64,000 nucleotides of DNA from an uncultured Bacteroidota bacterium (GTDB taxonomy: Bacteria > Bacteroidota > Bacteroidia > Flavobacteriales > Flavobacteriaceae), in NCBI GenBank assembly GCA_902581145.1, contig CACHNE010000009.1, positions 1-64,000 of the forward strand, given 5' to 3'. Every line of letters begins with the position of its first letter. The first letter of the stretch is position 1. Below the pieces are notes generated by a model. The model saw only the letters and a list, made by a program, of their open reading frames with translations, was not told the DNA's origin and did no database searches. The position numbers were made by a program, and so were the translations under genes. This document shows, one piece after another, positions 28,224-37,191 of this stretch.

Positions 28224-28560
28224 ATTTGATATATATATAGTTAAATTTTTAAGAATATATTATAAATCTATAATTATGCAAGCAAGTGTTTTTTTTTAAA
28301 AAAAGGCTATTTTTGTAAATTTTTTTATCAAAATTTATCAAAAAATGCCAGTTTTGCCATAAAAATTATCGTTTTTAGTAAAAAATTAGTAATTATTGAA
28401 TTCATAAATTTTATATAAATTATTTTATCTAAATTTTAAGATTTTTGATCGTTTTTTAACCATTTTTAATCATTTATAGCCATTTTTTATTCAATTTTAG
28501 CTGTTTTTTGTTGTTTTTTGGCTAAAAAGTCATCAATTTTGACATTATTAAATATCTAAT
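28224..28560. promoter_or_regulatory. Gene-free region with helically phased A/T tracts upstream of accB
   Basis: No gene was found in this 337-base region between two divergent operons. From 28441 T tracts start at 28442, 28452, 28463, 28473, 28483, 28495, 28504 and 28514, then an A tract starts at 28524. The mean spacing is about 10.3 bases. A similar series with mixed A and T tracts starts at 28310, 28320, 28330, 28340, 28352, 28361, 28372 and 28380. In-phase tracts of this kind bend DNA. The region probably holds the promoters of accBC and of the ABC operon, but no clean TTG-N19-TAnnTTTG was seen. Confidence 0.6.
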
Positions 28561-29034
28561 ATGAAGTTAAAAGAAATTCAGAATTTAATTAAATTCGTTG
28601 CAAAATCTGGTGCTAATGAAGTCAGCCTAGAGATGGAGGATGTAAAAATTACCATCAAAACATCTCCTGTAACACCACCAATTGTTGTGCAAGAGCCAAT
28701 TGTTGTTCCACAACAACCTAACTTGCCAGTTTCTATTCCAACACCCGATACTATTGAAACAATCCCTGAATCCGCCTCGGATGATGAGTCGAACCTTGTC
28801 ACAGTAAAATCTCCTATCATCGGTACATTCTACCGAAAACCATCACCTGACAAACCTACCTTCGTTGAAGTAGGTGATACAATCTCCGAAGGCACCGTAT
28901 TATGTGTTATAGAAGCCATGAAATTATTTAATGATATTGAGTCTGAGGTCTCAGGTAAAATTGTAAAAATTTTAGTTGATGACTCAAGCCCTGTTGAATT
29001 TGATCAACCTCTTTTTTTAGTTGACCCCTCTTAA
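28561..29034 (+). CDS. accB: Biotin carboxyl carrier protein of acetyl-CoA carboxylase
   Basis: This 157-residue protein has an N-terminal helix (MKLKEIQNLIKFVAKS) and a proline and valine rich linker. The C-terminal biotinyl domain ends with VKSPIIGTFYRKPSP and CVIEAMKLFNDIE. Lys121 in the AMK motif is the biotinylation site. It carries carboxyl groups between biotin carboxylase and the carboxyltransferase in fatty acid synthesis. accC follows 14 bases on, forming the classic pair. The gene starts immediately after the phased A/T-tract region. Confidence 0.96.
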   Translation: MKLKEIQNLIKFVAKSGANEVSLEMEDVKITIKTSPVTPPIVVQEPIVVPQQPNLPVSIPTPDTIETIPESASDDESNLVTVKSPIIGTFYRKPSPDKPTFVEVGDTISEGTVLCVIEAMKLFNDIESEVSGKIVKILVDDSSPVEFDQPLFLVDPS

Positions 29035-29048
29035 ATAAATAGCTCAAT

Positions 29049-30389
29049 ATGTTTAAAAAGATATTAATTGCCAACAGAGGTGAAATTGCTTTACGTGTCA
29101 TAAGAACCTGTAAAGAGATGGGTATTCAAACGGTTGCTGTTTATTCAAAGGCAGACGCTGAAAGTATTCATGTTAAGTTTGCTGATGAAGCCGTTTGTAT
29201 TGGGCCTGCTCCAAGTTCTGAATCTTATCTTCGGATTTCAAATATAATTGCAGCCGCAGAAATCACAAATGCTGACGCTATTCATCCAGGTTATGGGTTT
29301 CTTTCAGAAAATGCTAAGTTTTCTAAGATTTGCGAAGAACATAATATCAAGTTTATTGGTGCTTCCCCTGAAATGATAAACAAAATGGGTGATAAAGCCA
29401 CTGCTAAAGCAACTATGATAGAGGCTGGGGTTCCTTGTGTTCCTGGAAGTGAAGGAATTATTGAATCATTCGATCATTGTAAGAAGCTTGCTAAGAAAGT
29501 TGGATACCCGGTTATGTTGAAAGCTAGTGCAGGAGGAGGAGGAAAAGGAATGCGTGCTGTTTGGAAAGAAGATCAGCTTGAAGATGCTTGGAATTCAGCA
29601 AGAGTTGAGTCCAAAGCAGCATTTGCAAATGATGATATGTACATGGAAAAACTAATTGAAGAGCCCCGTCATATTGAAATCCAGATTGTTGGTGACTCTA
29701 AGGGAAAAGCCTGTCATTTATCTGAAAGAGATTGCTCAATTCAAAGAAGACATCAAAAATTAACTGAGGAAGTTCCATCTCCATTTATGACAGAAAAATT
29801 AAGGGAAAAAATGGGTGAAGCTGCTGTTAAGGCTGCAGAATATATAAAATATGAAGGAGTAGGCACAGTAGAGTTTTTGGTTGATAAAAACAAGAGGTTC
29901 TATTTTATGGAAATGAATACTAGAATTCAAGTAGAACACCCAATTACTGAACAGGTTATTGACTACGATTTAATAAGAGAACAGATTATGGTAGCCGCTG
30001 GTGTAAAAATATCGGGTAAAAATTATATGCCTCAACTTCACTCCATTGAGTGTAGAATAAACGCAGAAGACCCATATCACGATTTTAGGCCTTCTCCAGG
30101 AAAAATTACAAACCTTCATTTACCTGGCGGCCACGGGATAAGAATTGACACCCACGTATATTCAGGATATACAATACCACCAAATTATGACTCAATGATT
30201 GCAAAATTAATTACAACAGCTCAAACAAGGGAAGAAGCAATTGATAAAATGAAAAGAGCTCTTGATGAGTTTGTAATTGAAGGTATAAAAACCACAATTC
30301 CATTTCACAGAAAACTAATGGATAGTAAGCCTTACATTGAAGGAAATTACACCACTAAGTTTATGGAAGATTTTTCAATGGAAGATTAG
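29049..30389 (+). CDS. accC: Biotin carboxylase subunit of acetyl-CoA carboxylase
   Basis: This 446-residue ATP-grasp enzyme carboxylates biotin on AccB using bicarbonate and ATP. It has the expected length and the motifs [15 protein letters not shown] at the start, [12 protein letters not shown], the glycine-rich ATP loop [11 protein letters not shown], and [16 protein letters not shown]. It follows accB in a tight operon. The FAD oxidoreductase gene starts 1 base after its stop codon. Confidence 0.97.
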   Translation: MFKKILIANRGEIALRVIRTCKEMGIQTVAVYSKADAESIHVKFADEAVCIGPAPSSESYLRISNIIAAAEITNADAIHPGYGFLSENAKFSKICEEHNIKFIGASPEMINKMGDKATAKATMIEAGVPCVPGSEGIIESFDHCKKLAKKVGYPVMLKASAGGGGKGMRAVWKEDQLEDAWNSARVESKAAFANDDMYMEKLIEEPRHIEIQIVGDSKGKACHLSERDCSIQRRHQKLTEEVPSPFMTEKLREKMGEAAVKAAEYIKYEGVGTVEFLVDKNKRFYFMEMNTRIQVEHPITEQVIDYDLIREQIMVAAGVKISGKNYMPQLHSIECRINAEDPYHDFRPSPGKITNLHLPGGHGIRIDTHVYSGYTIPPNYDSMIAKLITTAQTREEAIDKMKRALDEFVIEGIKTTIPFHRKLMDSKPYIEGNYTTKFMEDFSMED

Positions 30390-30390
30390 T

Positions 30391-31926
30391 ATGAAAAAAA
30401 TAGTTGTTATTGGCGCAGGAATTAATGGTTTAGTGGCAGCCAATTACTTGGCTAAAAATAATTTTCATGTTACAATAATTGAAAAGAAGGACACAGTCGG
30501 TGGAGCTTGTGTTAAAGATACAGCTGTAATTAACAGAAAAGACATCAATTACGCTCATGGTGCTACCGTACTTGGAATGATGCAAAAATTTGTTTTCGAG
30601 GAAACAGGTTTAAATAAACACGTAAAAACGTATTTTCCAAAAGAACCAAAAATTGTGTATTTCAATGATTCAGAAAACGCTACAAGAATTTTTCAAGACA
30701 CGAATGATTTATGCTCTGAATTAGAAGAAAAGTGGAATGAAAAAGGGAACGTCAGAGCATTTAGAGCTGATGAAAATAAAGTAATAGATTATTTACAAAC
30801 CCTTTACAGAAACGCCTTAACACCCAGTTTTGAATCAGCAAGAGAATACTTAGGAGATTATTTAACCAAGCTTTGGATAGAGGGGTCAGCCCATGATCTG
30901 TTGAATCACTATTTTACCTCTGAAAAAACAAAATTATACATGGGAATGACAGTGATTGAAAGTGGGCCAACTTCATTATATGAACAAGGTTCGGCCATTA
31001 ACATACCATTAATGGATTCGGGATCAATTTTCAATGGCTATTGGGGTTTTGTCAAAGAAGGAATTTGGAAAATAACTGAGAAACTCTCAGAAATAAATTT
31101 AGATATTGGAGTCGATTTAATGCTATCAACTGAAATCAAACAAATTGACACCTCAAACAATATAATCTTTTATGTAAAAGGTAAAAATGAAAAAAAAATA
31201 CATTACGACCACATCTTCTTTGCTACTGATCCTATCACTCCTTCTAAGATTTTAGAAGACAAGTCGCTTACAACCGGGCTTGAAAAAAAAGATTGGATAG
31301 GAACAAGTGGAAAAATCACGTTATTTTTCAAAAAACCTGTAAAATGGAAGTATACTGACAAAAAAAACAATTATGACACATCATTCAGATTTATATTTTC
31401 TAATCAAAGCTTAAAAGAGTTTGAAAAAAACAGTCAAGATTCTAAAATTGGGCTCAAAGATTATATTCCAGGCTATATTCAAATTTATCCTGAAGGAGCA
31501 GCACAAAGAAAAATGGGTAATGTTGAAGAATTTGACAAAGTAATTTTATTTACAAAGAATTTTTCATTTGAAAATAAAGGTGAGGATCTCAATGAAATAA
31601 AAAATAATATTATTTCAAGTTTTTTAAAATTTATTGAAAATCCGGAAGATTTAATTGACTCAAAATTTATAACTCCAAAAGATTTAAATGAAATCTTTTT
31701 ATTTCCAAAGGGAAACATTGACCATCTCTCACTTTCAACCAATCAAAACTTTGATAAGCGTAGCTTATCCAGCGAACCTAATGACAAGTTTTATAGATAT
31801 TCGGATTATAATAATATATATTATTGCGGAGCTGGGTCTTTCCCTTGCGGAAGTGTAGCGGGTACACCAGGCTATATGTCCACTAAGCAGTTTTTAAATG
31901 AAGAACCAAAAACGATTAATGCATAA
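30391..31926 (+). CDS. Phytoene desaturase-like FAD-dependent oxidoreductase
   Basis: This 511-residue flavoprotein starts KKIVVIGAGINGLVAANYLAK, an FAD-binding Rossmann motif followed by EKKDTVGGACV. The C-terminal region ends NNIYYCGAGSFPCGSVAGTPGY, the second FAD contact typical of the carotenoid desaturase and amine oxidase group. The ATG at 30391 is 1 base after accC, so it is chosen over a longer frame that starts within accC at 30337. The substrate is unknown. No carotenoid genes are adjacent, and the accBC linkage suggests, without proof, a lipid role. Confidence 0.85.
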   Translation: MKKIVVIGAGINGLVAANYLAKNNFHVTIIEKKDTVGGACVKDTAVINRKDINYAHGATVLGMMQKFVFEETGLNKHVKTYFPKEPKIVYFNDSENATRIFQDTNDLCSELEEKWNEKGNVRAFRADENKVIDYLQTLYRNALTPSFESAREYLGDYLTKLWIEGSAHDLLNHYFTSEKTKLYMGMTVIESGPTSLYEQGSAINIPLMDSGSIFNGYWGFVKEGIWKITEKLSEINLDIGVDLMLSTEIKQIDTSNNIIFYVKGKNEKKIHYDHIFFATDPITPSKILEDKSLTTGLEKKDWIGTSGKITLFFKKPVKWKYTDKKNNYDTSFRFIFSNQSLKEFEKNSQDSKIGLKDYIPGYIQIYPEGAAQRKMGNVEEFDKVILFTKNFSFENKGEDLNEIKNNIISSFLKFIENPEDLIDSKFITPKDLNEIFLFPKGNIDHLSLSTNQNFDKRSLSSEPNDKFYRYSDYNNIYYCGAGSFPCGSVAGTPGYMSTKQFLNEEPKTINA

Positions 31927-31945
31927 AAGTTATTATATTGATAGC

Positions 31946-32472
31946 ATGAAAAAAAAAAATTAATTCCAGCTCTTCTGTTTTTTTTACTATTTTTTTCTAA
32001 AGAATTTTTAATTGCCCAGACAGAGGGAGCATCTTTTACCATTTATTTAATTAGACACTCAGAAAAAGACCTTTTGTCTGAAAATCAATTGGACCCACCT
32101 CTAACAACATGTGGAATAGAAAGATCTGAGTATATAGGTTCATATTTTGAAGACATCAATATTAAAAACGTTTACAGTACAAATTATTTAAGAACAATAA
32201 AAACAGCCACGCCAACAGCTTCTTCTAAAAAAATAATCATACAATATTATGACTCAAACAACTTGAAGCTTTTTTCTGAACAACTTTTAAATTCAAAACA
32301 AAACAGCTTAGTTGTGGGTCATAGTAATACAACGCCAATATTAGCTGGATTATTAACCGGAAAGGATATGAAACCTTTCAATGAAGATATATACAACAGG
32401 ATATATAAAGTTATTATCAGTCAAAATAATATGAAACTATTTGTATTTGAGACATCTTTTGATTGTAATTAA
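31946..32472 (+). pseudogene. Secreted histidine phosphatase with a frameshift in a poly-A run
   Basis: An ATG at 31946 is followed by 11 A bases (31949-31959). In that register the reading stops at once at TAA. One extra A, or two fewer, joins the ATG to a 175-residue frame. That frame has a signal peptide (LIPALLFFLLFFSKEFLIAQ) and a histidine phosphatase: LIRHSEK, later TNYLRTIKTATPTA and the second catalytic His in VVGHSNTTP. No usable in-frame start lies upstream of the signal peptide. Either the gene is broken, the A count is a sequencing error, or it is expressed by slippage. The family includes SixA-type phosphohistidine phosphatases. It lies 21 bases before the secreted dikinase-like gene. 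Confidence 0.75.
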
Positions 32473-32493
32473 TAATATATTGCAGCCACCTTT

Positions 32494-35400
32494 ATGAGAA
32501 TGAGAAATTTTATATTAATATCAATTTTTTTGTTTCTTTTTCAAAACCTCAGTTTTGCTCAATTTATTACTATTGACAATTATTCGGTTAATAATCTTGG
32601 TCAAGCTCAATTATCTATTCAGGGCCAGCAAGGCAAATACTATATTCTTCACGCACAACACAACTCGGAATTTAATTGGGCAACTTCTCTTACCATTGGC
32701 TTAAATGGCACCATGATTATTTCGGAATCATCACAGGCGTATCCGCTAGAAAACTATTCTATAACAGAGCATGATATTGATAACCCAGACGATTATGATG
32801 GGGACGGAATTGATGACATTACAGAGTTTAATAACATGCCAACTAACTCACCTTTCAATTATGCGCCGGCAATTGATTTTATTGATGGATCAACTTCAAT
32901 TCCGGATGCTGAAACTTTTATGGAATTGGCAACAATAAATAATGTTGGTTGGGCCCCATTTTTAGACGATCAACTATATGTCAAGTTTGGAATTTTAGAC
33001 CGAGACACAGATCAACCTAAAGTCTATTTTATAAACAGCAACACATATACTATTCATGCTAGCTTTTGGAATGGAATAGGCGCTTCTGTTAATGGTGATG
33101 ATGCTTCTGGTGAGATTGTTTTTAACCCTAATGCTATATTGCCCTCTGGGGTTATTGGTACATACTCATTCAACTTTTCATTTGGGGATGCTTACAATTT
33201 TGAGGACACTCAAAGAACTTATGAGCTGTTAGTTGCAAGCATGCCCTTTTTACAAAACAACATGAATCATTTTATAGGCCAAGCTGATGAAAATAATCAT
33301 CTAAATAATTATGCGGATGAATTTGTGGACTCTAGATTTGATGTAGTTTTAGAAACTGATGTATTTGCTGATGTGAATTACATACCTTTCCATTTAGCAG
33401 AAGGATTTGGCTATTTTAAACACATGCAAGACTTGAATGAAATTCCTGGAAGTAGAGATATTGTATTATATGATGCTCTTCCTAATTCATTACCCAGGGT
33501 TGGTGGAATAATCACTTCAGTAATTCAAACACCGTTATCACACGTAAACCTTAGAGCTATTCAAGACAATATTCCAAATGCCTATATAGCTGATCCTTTA
33601 TCAATTAACGAAATAGCTAGCCTCTTAAATGGATATATTTACTATAAAGTTGAGAATGATAGTTATGAAATCAGGGAAGCAACACTTGACGAAGTTAATG
33701 CTTGGTATGAAGATATTAGACCAACACAGCCTCAGGTCCCAATTCGTGATCTGAGCTTTACTGACATACTACCTTTAGACGAAATTACATTTGAAATGTC
33801 AACAGGATTTGGCGCAAAATGTGCCAACGTTGCAACAATGAGGACATTTGAATTTACGGAAGGCACTATACCTAATGGATTTGGAATTCCTTTTTATTAT
33901 TATGATATATTCATGCTGTACAATAATTTTTACGAGGAAGTTCAAATAATGATTGAAAATCCAAGTTTTCAAAATGACATAAACTTTAGGGTAGATCGTT
34001 TAAAAGATTTGAGGGATGCTATCAAAACTGCTCAAATGCCTCAATGGATGCTCGATGATCTTCAAGCAATGCACGACGCCTTTCCAGAAGGAACAGCTGT
34101 AAGAGTTAGATCAAGTACGAATAATGAAGACTTGCCAGGCTTTAGCGGTGCTGGACTATATACTTCAAAAACACAACATCTTGATGAGGGTCATATCTCA
34201 AAGTCTGTAAAACAAGTTTATGCTAGTATGTGGAACTTTAGAGCATTTGAGGAAAGAGATTTTTACAGAATTGACCATTTTGCAGCAGCCATGGGATTAC
34301 TCTGCCACCCAAATTACCAGCAAGAGCAATCAAATGGTGTAGGAATTAGCATTGACCCAATTTATGACACTGAAGGAACATTTTATCTAAACACCCAGGT
34401 TGGAGAATCATTAATTACCAATCCAGACCCAAACTCTGTCCCAGAAGAAATTTTACTTTACAGAGATCCTACGCAAGGGGGCGGATATCTTGTTCTTAGG
34501 CTTTCAAACTTAGTCAATGCTGGCGAGCTTATAATGGATGATGAATACCTTGATCAAATGAGAGATTTTTTAAGCGTAATTCATGATGAATTTGCAATTC
34601 TTTATGATGTTGTTGGCCAGCAGGATTTTGCTATGGACATTGAATATAAAGTTACAGCTCAAAATCAACTAGCTATCAAACAAGCTAGACCATGGGTTTC
34701 TTTTTGGGCTGATATAAATGGTGAGTACGATTTGGCTGTCGATGCAATAATAAATCCAGAAACATCATCAGAATTGTCAGAAAACGAATTTGTAACAGTT
34801 ACTATTGCAAATTACGGATTAAACGATATGAGTGATTTTAATATTGAGCTTGTATTTGCTGATGAAATTGTTGAAACGATAACTATTACTGAGGTTATTG
34901 AGCCCTTTGAAGAATCAAATTTTCAATTTACACTCCCAGTAGATTTATCAAACAGTGGTGATTACGACATAACAGTAAACATTAGTCACCCTGATGATGT
35001 ATATGAGAATAACGATTCATTAACTATCACTGTAAGCAACATATTACAGTATGATGCTTCATTAGAAATTGAGGCCCTCAGAGTTTTATGCGGTGATGTA
35101 GTTGAAGTAGATTTGACGATTTCTAATTTAGGAGATACTACAATTAACGAAATTGAAATTGAGACAACGGTAAACGGAGTCTCGACATTAGTTAATTACG
35201 AGTCTTTCGAAATTGCATATTCAGAAGAAGAAACTATTACCGTAGTTCTTGATCAAAATATTCAAGAATCAAATGATATTTTATTAGATTTAATTTCCAT
35301 TAATGATCAAAATGATGAAAGTCCTGCCAATGATATAGTCACAACTACAACAACGCTCGATTCGCCATATGATACAATTACATTAATTATTAACCCCGAC

Positions 35401-37191
35401 AATTACCCAGAGGAAACATCTTGGAAGTTATATGACAGCACCAACAATGAAATTGTCCACACAGGGTCATTAAATTCAAATACAGAATATTATATCGAAG
35501 ACATCTGTGTAAATTTTGAATCATGTTTTACACTCGATGTATTTGACTCCTATGGAGATGGGATTTGTTGTGGATATGGAGAAGGAAATTTTATGATGAT
35601 TGATTCAGGTGGAAATGTGATTTTTGAAAATGATGGTGTTTTTGACAATTTTACACAAGAAACATTTTGTCTAGGTGAAAATGGGTGTGAAATTATAGCC
35701 GAAATTAATACTTTAAACACAAGTTCAGAGGAAGTCGATGACGGCTCCATTTCAATTTTTGTTTCATCAGGTATCGCTCCGTTTCAATATAGCATTGACG
35801 GAGGGCTAACGTATTTTGAAACAAATAGTTTTTCAGAATTATCATTTGGAAACTATGACATTTCAGTAATTGGCTCAGCTGGAGATTGTGTATTTGAACA
35901 AACTGTTCAAATTGAATTTTGTGACTTTACCAGTGTAGATGTACAAGTTACCGGGGTTCCATCAAGTACATCAACAGATGGAAGCATAGCAATAATACCA
36001 AATTCTGGCAATGGTCCTTATCAATATAGTATTGATGGTGGTCAAAACTTCTTTGAAGAGAACTTCTTTTCAGATTTGCCCTCTGGACTTTACAATATTG
36101 TGGTAAACGATTCACAAAATATATGCTCATTTGAAGATTCAGTTCGTATTGAAATTGAGTCAGTAATTATTAATGAAATTAACTATAGCTCTAGTGAAGA
36201 ATTTAATCCAGGCGATTGGTTAGAACTATATAACCCAAAATCATATCCAATAGATTTATCAGGATGGCAAATCAGAGACGAAAATAATAATCATATTTAT
36301 TATATCCCTCAATCAACCATAATTGAATCTGAAGATTTTATAGTAATTGTAAGAGACGGCACTGATTTTAGTAACTCTTTTCCGGGAATACCTTTCATAG
36401 GTGAGTTAGGGTTTGGTTTGGGAAGTTCTGACGCAGTAAGGCTATTTAATTCAGAAAGTAAACTAATTGACGAAGTTACTTATGATATCGATAATTCTAG
36501 TAATAGTTGTAATCATACTCTTAACATGATAGACTCTTACGGAGATGGCTGGAATGGAAACGCTCTAACCGTTTTAGTTAATGGTGAAACTGTATTAGAA
36601 ATGGCAACGTTTGAGAATGGATTTTCTGAGAGCATTTTCTTTGAAGCTACTCATGGCGACCCAATTCATCTAATTTGGCATGATGGTGGTTGGCCAGAAG
36701 AAGTTTCGTTCGAAATTCTTGATGGGGTTGGGAATATAATTTCATCTGGTGCACATGGAGAAACACTTGAGGGTGAAAACATTTTGGCTTATTGTTTGGA
36801 AAATGCTTCTGATTGGCCAACGTGTGCACATGCCACAGGCTTTACTTTAGAATTAATTAATCCAGAACTGGATAACTCTAATGCATTAAATTGGGATTGT
36901 ATAAATGAGTTTGGAAGCCCTAATGAACACAACATTTCAAACTTATCAGTATATACAAATTCAGATTTAAATTCTATAAAGATTTACCCTAATCCTGTTA
37001 ATAGTATACTGCATGTCAGTGGGCAAAATGAAAAATATGATATCGAAATTTATACTTTAACTGGACAGAGGCTTTATCAAGCTTTTGATACTTCGAATAT
37101 TGATATGACTTCATTTTCAAGCGGTATATATCTAATAAAAATCTCTGATCAAAACTCAATAACAACTAAAAGAGTAATTAAAGTTCAATGA
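32494..37191 (+). CDS. Giant secreted protein with glucan water dikinase-like core and T9SS signal
   Basis: This 1565-residue protein has a signal peptide (residues 1-23) and a Ca-binding DGDGIDDITEF repeat near 110. A dikinase-like core follows: VGGIITSVIQTPLSHVN with His350 as candidate phosphohistidine, then GFGAKCANVATM (about 438-450) and RSSTNNEDLPGFSGAG (about 537-553), and a terminal IKQARPW near 735. In this order the His domain precedes the ATP-grasp domain, as in glucan water dikinases. PEP synthase has the reverse order plus a C-terminal barrel, absent here. CARDB-like domains (about 750-960), two DSYGDG modules, two SprB-like repeats (about 1070-1220), a lamin-tail domain (about 1223-1336) and a T9SS sorting domain (about 1490-1565) follow. 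The substrate and ATP source are unknown. Confidence 0.85.
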   Translation: MRMRNFILISIFLFLFQNLSFAQFITIDNYSVNNLGQAQLSIQGQQGKYYILHAQHNSEFNWATSLTIGLNGTMIISESSQAYPLENYSITEHDIDNPDDYDGDGIDDITEFNNMPTNSPFNYAPAIDFIDGSTSIPDAETFMELATINNVGWAPFLDDQLYVKFGILDRDTDQPKVYFINSNTYTIHASFWNGIGASVNGDDASGEIVFNPNAILPSGVIGTYSFNFSFGDAYNFEDTQRTYELLVASMPFLQNNMNHFIGQADENNHLNNYADEFVDSRFDVVLETDVFADVNYIPFHLAEGFGYFKHMQDLNEIPGSRDIVLYDALPNSLPRVGGIITSVIQTPLSHVNLRAIQDNIPNAYIADPLSINEIASLLNGYIYYKVENDSYEIREATLDEVNAWYEDIRPTQPQVPIRDLSFTDILPLDEITFEMSTGFGAKCANVATMRTFEFTEGTIPNGFGIPFYYYDIFMLYNNFYEEVQIMIENPSFQNDINFRVDRLKDLRDAIKTAQMPQWMLDDLQAMHDAFPEGTAVRVRSSTNNEDLPGFSGAGLYTSKTQHLDEGHISKSVKQVYASMWNFRAFEERDFYRIDHFAAAMGLLCHPNYQQEQSNGVGISIDPIYDTEGTFYLNTQVGESLITNPDPNSVPEEILLYRDPTQGGGYLVLRLSNLVNAGELIMDDEYLDQMRDFLSVIHDEFAILYDVVGQQDFAMDIEYKVTAQNQLAIKQARPWVSFWADINGEYDLAVDAIINPETSSELSENEFVTVTIANYGLNDMSDFNIELVFADEIVETITITEVIEPFEESNFQFTLPVDLSNSGDYDITVNISHPDDVYENNDSLTITVSNILQYDASLEIEALRVLCGDVVEVDLTISNLGDTTINEIEIETTVNGVSTLVNYESFEIAYSEEETITVVLDQNIQESNDILLDLISINDQNDESPANDIVTTTTTLDSPYDTITLIINPDNYPEETSWKLYDSTNNEIVHTGSLNSNTEYYIEDICVNFESCFTLDVFDSYGDGICCGYGEGNFMMIDSGGNVIFENDGVFDNFTQETFCLGENGCEIIAEINTLNTSSEEVDDGSISIFVSSGIAPFQYSIDGGLTYFETNSFSELSFGNYDISVIGSAGDCVFEQTVQIEFCDFTSVDVQVTGVPSSTSTDGSIAIIPNSGNGPYQYSIDGGQNFFEENFFSDLPSGLYNIVVNDSQNICSFEDSVRIEIESVIINEINYSSSEEFNPGDWLELYNPKSYPIDLSGWQIRDENNNHIYYIPQSTIIESEDFIVIVRDGTDFSNSFPGIPFIGELGFGLGSSDAVRLFNSESKLIDEVTYDIDNSSNSCNHTLNMIDSYGDGWNGNALTVLVNGETVLEMATFENGFSESIFFEATHGDPIHLIWHDGGWPEEVSFEILDGVGNIISSGAHGETLEGENILAYCLENASDWPTCAHATGFTLELINPELDNSNALNWDCINEFGSPNEHNISNLSVYTNSDLNSIKIYPNPVNSILHVSGQNEKYDIEIYTLTGQRLYQAFDTSNIDMTSFSSGIYLIKISDQNSITTKRVIKVQ

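Noticed and set aside
28224-28560. A missed gene in the region before accB
   Set aside because: No frame of useful length was seen; the sequence is dominated by A and T tracts.
30337-30390. Upstream extension of the FAD oxidoreductase from an ATG inside accC
   Set aside because: The ATG at 30391 gives the canonical FAD-binding start, and the extension would lie in accC coding sequence.
32494-37191. Reading the dikinase-like protein as PEP synthase
   Set aside because: Domain order is reversed, the PEP-binding barrel is missing, and the protein is exported.
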